Of a DNA stretch of 64,000 nt, positions 12,938-21,973 are shown piece by piece; positions within the stretch are counted from its first letter, which is position 1, and each line of letters opens with the position of its first letter. The translations under genes were made by a program, and so were the position numbers. Under the pieces are notes generated by a model. It saw only the letters and a program-made list of their open reading frames with translations. It was not told where the DNA came from and ran no database searches. This stretch comes from Eubacteriales bacterium mix99. GTDB taxonomy: Bacteria > Bacillota > Clostridia > Caldicoprobacterales > DTU083. The stretch is from NCBI GenBank assembly GCA_038396605.1, contig CP121690.1, positions 1,210,500 through 1,274,499 on the forward strand, given 5' to 3'.

Positions 12938-13513
12938 CTATGGCTTCATGAAAAATGCAAAGGCTTCCTTTATAGCTCCGTTTACCGTTTCGGGATTCCT
13001 TATGTTTCGGATATGATATAATTTACCGCCGTAGTCGTTGGCCTGGTTGTCACATATATAGGCATAATCATAATTTCCTTCTTTTGCCCATTTCATGAAG
13101 ATATAGCAGTGGGTGGGCTTTCCGTATTTATTGCCTGCCGTATCTGTGGTAAATGCGATGTCTCCCGGCTTTAAGTTCTGATAGGATTCGTCCTTCCGCC
13201 ACCATTTGCTTTTCAGCTCGGATATCAGCTGGGTTGTGTTGCAGGTTCCCTCCGGAATCGGGATATTGTTTTCCCTCAGTGCCTCTGAAACAAAATATAC
13301 GCAGGTATTCAGTGTTTTGCCGTCATTCTGTGCTATAGCGGATTGAAACACCTCCAGCCGATTTGCCTTTTCCGACATATATTGATAAAGCTGTTCCTTC
13401 AGCAGGGCATCCCGCCGCGGTTTGACGACCCATTTGCCTATGATAAAACAAACTACAAGGGAAAGAAGGATCCATCGGATGGCTTGTCTTTTTGATTTTT
13501 TGTGTGCCTTCAT
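12938..13513 (-). CDS. Membrane-anchored cysteine-peptidase/amidase-like protein
   Basis: The 191-residue protein begins with a Lys-rich tail and one transmembrane helix (about residues 13-32, WILLSLVVCFIIGKWVV), so the catalytic part would face outside. The C-terminal domain has a Cys at the start of a helix (NTCVYFVSEALREN), a His after a strand (KPTHCYIFMKW), and a downstream polar residue (DNQANDYGG). This order is like the papain-fold NlpC/P60 and CHAP amidases that cut peptidoglycan peptides. The ATG at 13513 follows AGGAGG. It is about 140 nt downstream of another Cys-peptidase-fold gene on the same strand. The assignment rests on fold-like motifs only. Confidence 0.6.
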   Translation of the reverse strand: MKAHKKSKRQAIRWILLSLVVCFIIGKWVVKPRRDALLKEQLYQYMSEKANRLEVFQSAIAQNDGKTLNTCVYFVSEALRENNIPIPEGTCNTTQLISELKSKWWRKDESYQNLKPGDIAFTTDTAGNKYGKPTHCYIFMKWAKEGNYDYAYICDNQANDYGGKLYHIRNIRNPETVNGAIKEAFAFFMKP

Positions 13514-13651
13514 GAATGATCCTCCTGTGTCGAACGATAGCGCATTCCAATAGGCTATACCGGTCAATACCCGTCCGTATTGTCAACTTCTGCTTCGGCA
13601 AGAAAAACTGCTGCTCCACCGGTTCATTTTCCCTGCCGGTTCATTGTCTTG

Positions 13652-14602
13652 TCAGCTGCTGAAAGCCCAGAGATTTTTGATCTGTGGCTTCAGTGTACGG
13701 TAACCCCACAGCTTTTTGCTGTTTCTACGGCTGTTTGGATCCCGAACGAGAAACTTTCCGTTCCGATATCCGTACAGAACAATAAAATGTCCCTTGGTGG
13801 TAAAATCACCCGGCCGCATGCTGCAGATAATGGGATGCCCCTGGGAAAGCTCCTGGACCATCCGGTCTTCATCCAGGGACAGTTCGGTGGAATGCAGCCC
13901 GAGTTTTTTGGCTCCGTCGGTCATCAGGGACCAGAGAGTGCTGCCACTTTGCTCATCAAGATATCCGTTTGTTTCGCTGAATGCGCAGACTGCTTTCGGA
14001 TTCCATGAAGTATTTCCGGTCAGGCCCACCGTTACCATGGAAAGGCATGTTGGCCCGCATCCGTTCAGAGCGATGGTGCCTGGCCCGTAGGGAGCATATC
14101 CCCAGTCTTCGTCCCACTGGATCAGCAGCGGAATATTTCCCGGTTTGTATTGATCGGAAAGGTTGATATTGTCCTTCCAGGTGCCCTTCTTTTGCGGATA
14201 GTTCAATGTATAGGAAAGAAGTTCCGGATTGTTGGACAATGCTTCCAGCAGCTTCGGAGGGTACTGGGCAGAGTTTTGCAGAACTGACATAACCTGAGGA
14301 TCCCTGGACGCCATGGTCTCCAGGGAGTTGATGACTTCATCGGAAACCTCTCCGTTCAATTGACTTGCATCAAAAGTAGGTCCGGGAGTAAGTGCAGGAT
14401 CCTCCTTGCCTCCCTCATTCCCGTTTTGATTCGGCAGGCTTTCCTTTTCCATTGTTATTGGATTCGGTATTTCTTCATGATTTATTATATATGGAATTTT
14501 TTCCATAAATTGCTTCCCAAAATAGAAAATCAGAACAATCAGGATCATCTGCATCAGGCGCTTGAAAAAGCGGCGCCGGACCGTTCTTTTTTTTCTTCTC
14601 AC
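13652..14602 (-). CDS. Membrane-anchored C39-like peptidase domain protein
   Basis: The 316-residue protein has a basic N-terminus, one membrane helix (residues 15-30, LMQMILIVLIFYFGKQF) and a Pro/Asn/Gly-rich linker. A C39-like papain-fold domain follows at about residues 155-316. The putative catalytic Cys is in LNGCGPTCLSMV, the His in GHFIVLYGY and the Asp in VRDPNS. Stand-alone C39_2 proteins of this kind are common in Clostridia; their substrates are mostly unknown. Start is GTG with GGAAAGGAAGG upstream. A promoter at 14676-14704 probably drives this gene and the next one (12938-13513). Confidence 0.8.
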   Translation of the reverse strand: MRRKKRTVRRRFFKRLMQMILIVLIFYFGKQFMEKIPYIINHEEIPNPITMEKESLPNQNGNEGGKEDPALTPGPTFDASQLNGEVSDEVINSLETMASRDPQVMSVLQNSAQYPPKLLEALSNNPELLSYTLNYPQKKGTWKDNINLSDQYKPGNIPLLIQWDEDWGYAPYGPGTIALNGCGPTCLSMVTVGLTGNTSWNPKAVCAFSETNGYLDEQSGSTLWSLMTDGAKKLGLHSTELSLDEDRMVQELSQGHPIICSMRPGDFTTKGHFIVLYGYRNGKFLVRDPNSRRNSKKLWGYRTLKPQIKNLWAFSS

Positions 14603-14675
14603 GCAAACCTTCCTTTCCTTTAAAATGGTTCAGACCCCAGGGCAAGCTGGCCCACAGGCCTGTCTGCCAATGACT

Positions 14676-14704
14676 ATTATAGTATACCAGGAACCAGCTG
14701 TCTA
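14676..14704 (-). promoter_or_regulatory. Promoter of the two peptidase-like genes
   Basis: On the minus strand, TAGACA (14699-14704), a 17-nt spacer and perfect TATAAT (14676-14681). It lies about 75 nt before the GTG start. Confidence 0.65.
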
Positions 14705-14791
14705 TGCGGAAAATTTTCCTGATCAATTTCTTAATATTTTTTGAATTTATGAAAAATTAATTCCGCGGGTTCCCTGGGACAGCCTTTTTTA

Positions 14792-14820
14792 TTGGTAAAC
14801 CGCCTGTCTTGTGATATACT
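14792..14820 (+). promoter_or_regulatory. Promoter of the GT2/GtrA/GT-C operon
   Basis: TTGGTA (14792-14797), a 17-nt spacer and TATACT (14815-14820) lie about 80 nt before the GT2 start. Confidence 0.5.
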
Positions 14821-14901
14821 TTTATAAAGATACAGATAATAATTCACAGAGTTCCGGGTTTCGGGAGGAAATTCCAATTGGAAGGGAAACGGAGGATAGG
14901 A

Positions 14902-16056
14902 ATGGGCTGCGTTGTTTGTTCAATCGTTATCCCCATGTATGAGGAAGAAGAGGTCATAGCCGAGACCTATCGGCGCCTCAGTAAGGTGATGGAGGAAACA
15001 GGCGGGAGCTATGAGCTGCTGTTTGTAAATGACGGCAGCCGGGACAGATCTGCTTCGATTATTGCTGATTTGGCCCCTGCTGACGATCATATCCGCCTGA
15101 TCGATTTTTCCCGGAATTTCGGCCATCAGATTGCCGTGTCCGCCGGTCTGGACTATGCCCGGGGTCAATCGGTGGTCATTATTGACGCGGATCTTCAGGA
15201 TCCGCCGGAGGTCATTCCCCGGATGTTGGAAAAATGGCGGGAAGGCTATGATGTGGTTTATGGCAAACGGCGGAAGAGGGAAGGGGAAACCCTTTTCAAG
15301 AAATTCACTGCCTTTGTTTATTATCGTATTCTCGGTACCCTGACAGGCGGCACCATCCCAAAGGATACCGGCGATTTCCGACTGATTGACCGCAGGGTTT
15401 GTGATGTCATGAAAACGCTGAATGAGAAAAACCGTTTTCTGCGTGGCATGATCAATTGGGTGGGGTTCAGACAGACGGCGGTGGAATATGTCCGGGAGGA
15501 ACGCTGGGCAGGGGAGACCAAATATCCGTTGAAAAAAATGCTGAAGTTTGCTGCGGACGGTATTTTTTCCTTTACCTATAAACCGTTGAAGCTGGCCACC
15601 TATATTGGATTTATCCTGTCCATATCCGGTTTTGTGTATCTGCTGTATGTCCTGTATCAGCGCCTGTTTACGGACAATACCCTGACGGGATGGGCATCCA
15701 TCATAGCGGTGAACCTGGTCTTTCATGGCATTACTCTGCTGATCCTCGGCATCATCGGGGAATATGTGGGCCGGATTTATGAAGAGGTAAAAGGGCGTCC
15801 CCTTTATATTATTCAGGATAAAATAGGATTCCCGGAGGAAAAGACAGATCAGCCGGAAGACAATGGGGACGGAAGGGGACGGGGCAATCCGCAGGCAAAG
15901 GACCGGGAAGCAGGAGCCGGGATGGGAAGAAGTGAGCACCATGAGAGAAAGGGCCCCGGAGCATGTCAGGCAGCAGACAGACCCGGAACAAGTCAGACAG
16001 AAGACAGTTCCGAAACCAGAGCACGGGGTAAAAACAGTCATGAAGAACAGAGCTGA
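14902..16056 (+). CDS. GtrB/DPM1-like GT2 polyprenyl-phosphate glycosyltransferase
   Basis: A GT2 enzyme that likely transfers a sugar from a nucleotide donor to undecaprenyl phosphate on the cytoplasmic face. Residues 1-230 are the GT-A domain, with VNDGSRDRS and the metal-binding DADLQDPPE, then DTGDFRLIDRRV. Two membrane helices follow (LATYIGFILSISGFVYLLYV; VNLVFHGITLLILGIIGEYV), ending in GRIYEEVKGRP as in GtrB/YkoT/CsbB. The last 75 residues are a low-complexity polar tail overlapping the next gene. The ATG at 14902 follows GGAGG by 6 nt; a TTG at 14878 with GGGAGG is a possible alternative. The neighbouring GtrA-like flippase and GT-C enzyme support the role. Confidence 0.9.
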   Translation: MGCVVCSIVIPMYEEEEVIAETYRRLSKVMEETGGSYELLFVNDGSRDRSASIIADLAPADDHIRLIDFSRNFGHQIAVSAGLDYARGQSVVIIDADLQDPPEVIPRMLEKWREGYDVVYGKRRKREGETLFKKFTAFVYYRILGTLTGGTIPKDTGDFRLIDRRVCDVMKTLNEKNRFLRGMINWVGFRQTAVEYVREERWAGETKYPLKKMLKFAADGIFSFTYKPLKLATYIGFILSISGFVYLLYVLYQRLFTDNTLTGWASIIAVNLVFHGITLLILGIIGEYVGRIYEEVKGRPLYIIQDKIGFPEEKTDQPEDNGDGRGRGNPQAKDREAGAGMGRSEHHERKGPGACQAADRPGTSQTEDSSETRARGKNSHEEQS

Positions 16057-16423
16057 AGGGCAGCTGATCCGGTTTGCCCTGGTCGGTATTCTGAATACGG
16101 CAATTGATTTTGGGCTTTTTTCACTGCTGGCCCTGGGGTTTCACGGGAATCCCGTTGTCAGCCATGTTGTTTCCTATTCCTGCGGCGTCCTCAACAGTTA
16201 TTTTTTCAATCGCCGCTGGACATTTCAGCGGAAGGCAACAGCCCACGCAGCCGAATTTGCGCAGTTTGTCCTTGTAAATCTGATCTCCCTGGGGGCATCC
16301 TCCCTAGTTCTGTATCTTCTGGAGGAGCAGGCCGGGCTGCATATTTTTATCAGCAAGGCGGGGGCCACCCTCTGTTCCATGATGATCAATTTTATTGGAA
16401 GCAAGATGTTGGTGTTTCGCTGA
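16040..16423 (+). CDS. GtrA-family membrane protein (putative lipid-linked sugar flippase)
   Basis: The family is proposed to flip undecaprenyl-phosphate-linked sugar to the outer face. Four hydrophobic helices can be seen, with the family motifs RFALVGILNTAIDFGLF, NSYFFNRRWTF and, near the end, NFIGSKMLVF. From the ATG at 16040 it has 127 residues, the usual size; this start overlaps the GT2 gene by 17 nt. The frame stays open further upstream to 15863, with an ATG at 15941 that would give 160 residues, so the true start is uncertain. It belongs in one operon with its neighbours. Confidence 0.85.
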   Translation: MKNRAEGQLIRFALVGILNTAIDFGLFSLLALGFHGNPVVSHVVSYSCGVLNSYFFNRRWTFQRKATAHAAEFAQFVLVNLISLGASSLVLYLLEEQAGLHIFISKAGATLCSMMINFIGSKMLVFR

Positions 16424-16453
16424 CCGGAGAATAATGCAAAGAAGGGTTTCAAT

Positions 16454-19400
16454 GTGAGAATCATTGCCATTGTTTCTTGTTTATTGTTTTTGCTTGCCGC
16501 TTTTCTTTTCCTTCTCATTGAAAGGAAGAAGCTGTCTGTGAAGAAAAGGCCTCATGTGATTCGTTATGCGCTTTTCTTTGGCTTATTGATCCGGTTGGTA
16601 CTGGCGCCTGTCATAGAGGGGTTCCCCAATGATATGGCACTGTTCCGTTTCTGGTCCCGAAAGGCGGCAGAGAATTTTACCGGCTTGTATCAGGGAGATT
16701 TTTTCCTGGATTATCCGCCGCTCTACATGTATGTTCTCTTTCTGATCGGGAAGCTCGCGGGTTTGCTGGGGCTGGCAGGAGGGGAATGGCTGGATATTCT
16801 GCTGCTGAAGCTGCCCTCCATTGCAGCTGATCTGATAACGGGATATCTGCTTTATCGTGCGGCAGAGGACCGTCTGCCCGGGAACTGGCCCGTTCTTGTT
16901 TCTGCAATCTACCTGTTCAATCCTGCCGTTCTTCTGGATTCCACGGTCTGGGGACAGGTGGATTCCTTTCTGGTGATGTTTCTGGCATTGGGCTTTTTGA
17001 TGCTTTCCTCCAAACGACCGGCACTTGCCGGTATCCCTCTGGCTGCAGCGGTATTGACGAAGCCTCAGGGACTGATTTTTTTGCCGGTTGTTTTTTTTGA
17101 ACTGCTGAAGCGCAGGGACTGGAAGCAGCTATTGAAGACACTGGCATGCGGAATTGCTTCCATTTTTGTTGTTATTCTGCCCTTTGCGCTCCGGCAGGGA
17201 CCTGCCTGGATCTTCCGCCTTTATTTCAATACGGCGGAAGGATACCCGTACGCTTCCCTGAACGCCTTTAATTTTTTCAGCTTGATCGGAGCGAATCTAA
17301 AGTCCGATTCCGAGGCGTTTCTTATGCTTTCCTATCAGCAGTGGGGAATCCTGCTTATGATTGGCCTTACGGTATTCACAGCGATTTTGTATTGGAAGGG
17401 AAAGGGCCCGCAACTGCCTTATGTCGGTGCTGTGGCTTTCTCCATGGGTTTTTTTATGCTTTCAGTACGGATGCACGAACGGTATCTGTTCCCTGTGCTG
17501 TTTTTCCTGCTGATGATCCTGATACAGACCCGCGACAAATGGAGCCTGATCTTTTACGGTGTGGCCTCCTTTACGGTTTTTGCCAATACCTTTGCCGTGC
17601 TGGACCGGATGCTGAAGGCAGGTTCTCCGCATATCCCCCCGGGTCATCGAGTGCTGCTCCTTGTTTCTGCCCTGAACATAATTCTTTTTGCTGCTGTCCT
17701 GATTTGGTCCTGGCGCAATGTGGTTCAGGGAAAGTCACAACCTCTTTATATCAGGGCGCCAAAGAAACCCCTGGAGGACGGACCCTTGTGGTTTTCCCCG
17801 GAAAAGTCCGGGGAACGCAGAACCCGCCGCCCGGAGCCGAAGGAATATGCGCCTCTTCATGTGGAAAAGAAGGATTTTGCCGTTATGGCTGTCCTGACGG
17901 CTCTTTATCTGTGCATTGCCCTGATTCATTTGGGGGATTTTGCTGTGCCCGAAACGGAATGGGTGGGAAAGAATTCCGGGGACAGCTTTGTCCTGGATCT
18001 GGGAAAGGAGCAGTATGTAGACCGCATGACGTTTTACTGCGGGCTGGGAGAAGGCGCCTGTCATGCCTGGTACGAGGATGCCAACGGGGAATACCGAAGC
18101 CTTGCAGACATGGAAATGGATGAGTTCTATAAATGGAAGGTGCTGAATGTCTCGCAGCTTACTTCCCGGATCCGAATCGAGGTGGCGGATCCCGGAGGGG
18201 CGATCAAGGAGATTGGTTTATTTGGTGAAAAGGAAGGGAAATGGAATTCCCTTGCCTTTAAGGTACGAAATACGGATGGCACCAGGGTGCAGGGGGATCT
18301 GCTTCACCTGGCGGATGAGCCGGATCTTGCCCGTCCCCGCGCCGATTACCGGAACGGCACCTATTTTGATGAGATCTATCATGTCCGGACGGCCTATGAG
18401 CATTTGCACCGCATCAAACCCTATGAATGGACCCATCCGCCCTTTGGCAAGATTCTGATCTCCGCCGGCATTGCCCTGTTCGGCATGAATCCCTTTGGGT
18501 GGAGAATCATGGGCACTCTGACCGGGGCAGCCATGATCCCCATAATGTATTTGTTTGGAAAGAAGCTGTTTCAAAGGAGCTTCTATGGATTCTGTGCTGC
18601 TTTCCTGATGATGTTTGATTTGATGCATTTTGCCCAGACCCGGATTGCCACCATTGACAGCTATACGACCCTGTTTGTCATGCTGATGTATTATTATATG
18701 GCGGATGCCTTTCTGCAGAAGTCTTACCGGAAAGGGTTCGGCAAATCCCTGAAGCCGCTCTTTTTCAGCGGATTGTTCTTTGGGCTGGGTGCTGCGACCA
18801 AATGGTCTGCATTGTATGGGGCGCCAGGCCTGGCTGTGCTGTTCTTTACGGCAAAATATGGGGAATATAAAGACTACAGGGCAGCAAAAGGGGGAGCAAA
18901 GGAAGATGCAAAGGGTTCTTCCTCTCCTGCCTGGATGGAAAAATTCATGCCGGTTTACATGTGGAAAACCATGTTATGCTGTGTCCTGTTCTTTATTCTT
19001 GTGCCTGCGGCTCTTTATCTGCTGTCCTATCTTCCTTACCTCAGGGTGCCGGGAATGAAGTTTTCGGATATTCTGGAATATCAGAAATCCATGTTTCACT
19101 ACCACAGTACCCTGAAGTCCGGGCATCCTTTCCAGTCCGCATGGTGGTCCTGGCCGCTGATGGTACGTCCCATCTGGTACTATCAGGGCGTGGATCTGCC
19201 GGCGGGAATGGCTTCCACCATTTCTTCCTTCGGAAATCCGGCCATATGGTGGTCCGGAATTCCGGCGTTTCTGGCAGCGGTCCGGGCGGCCTGGAAGGAA
19301 AACAAGGCCATGTTCCTGGTGGTGATTGCCCTGCTGTCCCTGTACATTCCCTGGATGGCTGTTCCAAGATCCGCTTTTATTTACCACTTTTTCCCCATGG

Positions 19401-19594
19401 TGCCGTTTCTGATCCTGTCCATTGTTTACGGGATCAAATGCCTGATGGAAAAAGGGGTCAGAAAAGGTTGGATTTATGGGTATCTTGGCCTGGTGGCCAT
19501 CGTGTTTGTTCTGTTCTATCCGGCGGTATCGGGAATGGTGGTGCCCAAAGCCTATATTGAAGGACTCAGATGGTTTCCTTCCTGGGTATTTTGA
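16454..19594 (+). CDS. Large double GT-C protein: GT87-like half fused to PMT (GT39)
   Basis: This 1046-residue membrane protein appears to join two polyprenyl-phosphate-sugar-dependent glycosyltransferase units. The N-terminal half (1-440) has GFPND (56-60) with D60 in the first outer loop, DYPPLYMY, STVWGQVDSF, KPQG and MHERYLFP (about 340-347), typical of GT87/DUF2029-like enzymes. Residues about 480-620 form a helix plus an extracytoplasmic beta-sandwich resembling an F5/8-type C (discoidin) fold. From about 631 the classic protein O-mannosyltransferase start appears (YFDEIYHVRTAYEHL, then EWTHPPFGK), followed by PFGWRIMGTL and RIATIDSYTTLF. GTG start at 16454, AAGAAGG upstream. The preceding GtrB/GtrA pair would supply its lipid-linked donor. 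The acceptor is unknown (wall glycan or protein). Confidence 0.88.
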   Translation: MRIIAIVSCLLFLLAAFLFLLIERKKLSVKKRPHVIRYALFFGLLIRLVLAPVIEGFPNDMALFRFWSRKAAENFTGLYQGDFFLDYPPLYMYVLFLIGKLAGLLGLAGGEWLDILLLKLPSIAADLITGYLLYRAAEDRLPGNWPVLVSAIYLFNPAVLLDSTVWGQVDSFLVMFLALGFLMLSSKRPALAGIPLAAAVLTKPQGLIFLPVVFFELLKRRDWKQLLKTLACGIASIFVVILPFALRQGPAWIFRLYFNTAEGYPYASLNAFNFFSLIGANLKSDSEAFLMLSYQQWGILLMIGLTVFTAILYWKGKGPQLPYVGAVAFSMGFFMLSVRMHERYLFPVLFFLLMILIQTRDKWSLIFYGVASFTVFANTFAVLDRMLKAGSPHIPPGHRVLLLVSALNIILFAAVLIWSWRNVVQGKSQPLYIRAPKKPLEDGPLWFSPEKSGERRTRRPEPKEYAPLHVEKKDFAVMAVLTALYLCIALIHLGDFAVPETEWVGKNSGDSFVLDLGKEQYVDRMTFYCGLGEGACHAWYEDANGEYRSLADMEMDEFYKWKVLNVSQLTSRIRIEVADPGGAIKEIGLFGEKEGKWNSLAFKVRNTDGTRVQGDLLHLADEPDLARPRADYRNGTYFDEIYHVRTAYEHLHRIKPYEWTHPPFGKILISAGIALFGMNPFGWRIMGTLTGAAMIPIMYLFGKKLFQRSFYGFCAAFLMMFDLMHFAQTRIATIDSYTTLFVMLMYYYMADAFLQKSYRKGFGKSLKPLFFSGLFFGLGAATKWSALYGAPGLAVLFFTAKYGEYKDYRAAKGGAKEDAKGSSSPAWMEKFMPVYMWKTMLCCVLFFILVPAALYLLSYLPYLRVPGMKFSDILEYQKSMFHYHSTLKSGHPFQSAWWSWPLMVRPIWYYQGVDLPAGMASTISSFGNPAIWWSGIPAFLAAVRAAWKENKAMFLVVIALLSLYIPWMAVPRSAFIYHFFPMVPFLILSIVYGIKCLMEKGVRKGWIYGYLGLVAIVFVLFYPAVSGMVVPKAYIEGLRWFPSWVF

Positions 19595-19623
19595 ATCATG
19601 GAATAGTGAAGTGAGATATATTT

Positions 19624-21081
19624 ATGGGTACGCCTCTTGTGGATGCATTGAGGGATATCATGGCAAAGGAACAGGTATCGTTTCATATGCCCGGGCATAA
19701 GGGCGGGAGACTTTTTCCGCCTTTTTCCGACCGCCTGGCGGAGATGGATATGACAGAGATACCGGGTCTGGATAATCTGCAGGCGCCGGAAGGCGTGATA
19801 AAGCAGGCTCAGGAACTGGCAGCCGAAGCCTTTCAGTCGGATGCCTGCTTTTTTCTGGTAAACGGATCCACCTCAGGGATCCATATCATGATGATGTCTG
19901 CCCTTCAGCCCGGGGAGAAGGTCCTTATGCCCCGGAACTGTCACAAATCCGTTTGGGGCGGTCTGGTGCTGAGCGGGGCTGTCCCGGTTTACCTTCCGCC
20001 GGAATACGATGAGGAATATGGCTGGGCGACCCATGTGACGCCGGAAGCAGTTCGGCAGGCAGTCAGGGAGCATCCGGATGCCCGGGGCATGATCCTGACC
20101 AATCCCGATTATTATGGGATGTGCCCCAGAATGAAGGAAATCCGCGGCATATTGGACGGGCACCATATGCGGATGCTGGTGGACGAGGCTCATGGCGCGC
20201 ATTTGGTTTTTCATCCCGGGCTGCCGCCGTCCGCTGCGGAATGCGGCGCAGATTTCTGGGTGCAGAGCGCGCACAAGACATTGCCTGCCCTGACCCAGTC
20301 CGCTTATCTGCAGGTACGGCTTTCCGGCAGGAATCCTGAGGAAGATCCGTCCCATACCGCTCTCTTTCTGCGTGCGGAGCAGGTTTCCCGAATGCTTCAG
20401 AGCACCAGTCCATCCTATTTGCTTATGGCCTCCCTGGACTGGGCCCGGGATTACATGGAGGAGCAGGGAAAGGCTGCGTTGGACCGGCTTCTGGAGAATC
20501 TGGAATGGACCAGAAAGGAGCTCAGGGATTTGGGAATTGAGACCATGGAAAATTACAGACGGCCGGAAATCCTTGGAATGGATCCGACGAGACTGGTCTT
20601 GGACCTGTCTCATCTTGGCCGGTCCGGATACGAAGGGGAACAGATGCTGCGGGAAAGCGGAGTGCAGGTGGAAATGTCCGATGCTCACCGGGTGGTACTG
20701 ATTACCACCGTTGCAGATGAGAAGGCGGACTTTACAAAATTGGTTCGGGCCTGCCGATCCTTGTCGGCTCACCCGCGCAAAACAGTGCGAAAGGAAAATT
20801 CTTTGTCTATTTCCCGGGAAATACCGGAACAAATGCTGTCGCCAAAGGAGGCTTTTGGGAAATCAAAGGAATATGTTCCGCTGAAAGGGGCAAAAGGACG
20901 GATTTGCGCAGGCCTTGTCGGGGCCTATCCTCCCGGTATCCCCCGGTTTTGTCCCGGAGAACGGGTGGATGCGCCAGGAATTGAGGAGCTGCTGGAAACA
21001 GAGGAACGGGGCGGGCATTTGTTTGGACTGTTCGGGAAAGACAGGATTCCGGTTCTCAGGGAGGGAACTTCCTTCCAATGA
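19624..21081 (+). CDS. PLP-dependent Orn/Lys/Arg decarboxylase family protein
   Basis: The 485-residue protein is of fold type I, group III decarboxylases (YaaO/SpeA/CadA-like). It has the N-terminal FHMPGHKGG motif, FLVNGSTSGIHIMMM in the cofactor-binding region, VDEAHGAHL, and the PLP lysine (about K218) in VQSAHKTLPALTQSAYL. The C-terminal domain includes VGAYPPGIPRFCPGE. It lacks the N-terminal wing of the long E. coli enzymes, as do Firmicutes forms. Substrate (arginine or lysine) cannot be told. It sits just before tmk, matching the B. subtilis yaaO-tmk order. Confidence 0.92.
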   Translation: MGTPLVDALRDIMAKEQVSFHMPGHKGGRLFPPFSDRLAEMDMTEIPGLDNLQAPEGVIKQAQELAAEAFQSDACFFLVNGSTSGIHIMMMSALQPGEKVLMPRNCHKSVWGGLVLSGAVPVYLPPEYDEEYGWATHVTPEAVRQAVREHPDARGMILTNPDYYGMCPRMKEIRGILDGHHMRMLVDEAHGAHLVFHPGLPPSAAECGADFWVQSAHKTLPALTQSAYLQVRLSGRNPEEDPSHTALFLRAEQVSRMLQSTSPSYLLMASLDWARDYMEEQGKAALDRLLENLEWTRKELRDLGIETMENYRRPEILGMDPTRLVLDLSHLGRSGYEGEQMLRESGVQVEMSDAHRVVLITTVADEKADFTKLVRACRSLSAHPRKTVRKENSLSISREIPEQMLSPKEAFGKSKEYVPLKGAKGRICAGLVGAYPPGIPRFCPGERVDAPGIEELLETEERGGHLFGLFGKDRIPVLREGTSFQ

Positions 21082-21269
21082 TTCGAATATGGCCGCAAAT
21101 GGACAAATGACCGAACAAGTGACCGGACAAAGATTGGATAAAGGATCGGAGAAGAAATCGAAGAAATGAAGGATACCGGATTTATAATTATGAAGGGTAT
21201 CGGTTTAAGATGGCACCGGAACGGAGAACCGGGGAAAAACGGGAGTCGGGAAAGTCGGAAGGAGTCGAA

Positions 21270-21941
21270 ATGGGAAAACTGATTTGTATGGAAGCCGGAG
21301 ACGGGAGCGGGAAGGAAACCCAGTCCGTAAAACTGTATCAGCGGCTGAAAAGCGATCACCATCGGGTAATGGAGGTGGAATTTCCGGATTATGCAAGCGA
21401 TTCCTCCGCGTTGATCAAAATGTACCTGGGGGGGGATTTCGGCAGCCGCCCGGAAGATGTGAGTCCGTATGTCGCTTCGACGTTTTACGCTGTGGACCGG
21501 TATGCATCCTATAAAAAAAAATGGGAACCATTTTATCAGGAAGGCGGGATCGTTCTGGCAGACCGGTATACGACCTCCAATATGATTCATCAGGCCTCCA
21601 AAATAGACGGCGGGCCGGAACGGGAGAGATTCCTGGAATGGCTGTGGGATTTTGAGTTCCGGATGTTTGGACTGCCGGAACCGGATTGTGTCCTGCTGCT
21701 GGATATGCCGGTGAAATATGCGGCCCGGCTTATGAAAAACAGGAAAAACAAATTCAATGGATCCATGGAAAAGGATATTCATGAAAAGGACTGTGCCTAC
21801 CTGGAACGGTCCTACCGTACTTCCCTCCGTCTGGCGGAAAAGTACGGCTGGCACCGCATTGCCTGTGTAAAGGACGGGGCAGTCCGATCGGTGGAGGATA
21901 TTCATAAGGAAATATATGGGATTGTTCGAAAGTACCTGTAA
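21270..21941 (+). CDS. tmk: Thymidylate kinase-like P-loop kinase with altered Walker A
   Basis: The 223-residue protein is of the dTMP kinase family (dTMP + ATP to dTDP). The Walker A region reads CMEAGDGSGKETQ, where the family has EGxDGSGK(S/T)TQ. The first Gly is Ala and the Ser/Thr after Lys is Glu. The DRY motif is present (LADRYTTSNMIHQASK), as are the nucleoside-binding segment DRYASYKKKW and the lid-region Arg/Lys (AARLMKNRKNK). ATG at 21270 with AAGGAG upstream. The position between the decarboxylase and darA-holB fits the standard Firmicutes cluster. Because of the Walker A change it could be a specialised deoxynucleotide kinase, or the group may tolerate the change. Confidence 0.85.
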   Translation: MGKLICMEAGDGSGKETQSVKLYQRLKSDHHRVMEVEFPDYASDSSALIKMYLGGDFGSRPEDVSPYVASTFYAVDRYASYKKKWEPFYQEGGIVLADRYTTSNMIHQASKIDGGPERERFLEWLWDFEFRMFGLPEPDCVLLLDMPVKYAARLMKNRKNKFNGSMEKDIHEKDCAYLERSYRTSLRLAEKYGWHRIACVKDGAVRSVEDIHKEIYGIVRKYL

Positions 21942-21973
21942 AATGGGATATAGAATAAAAAGAAGCAAAAGCT

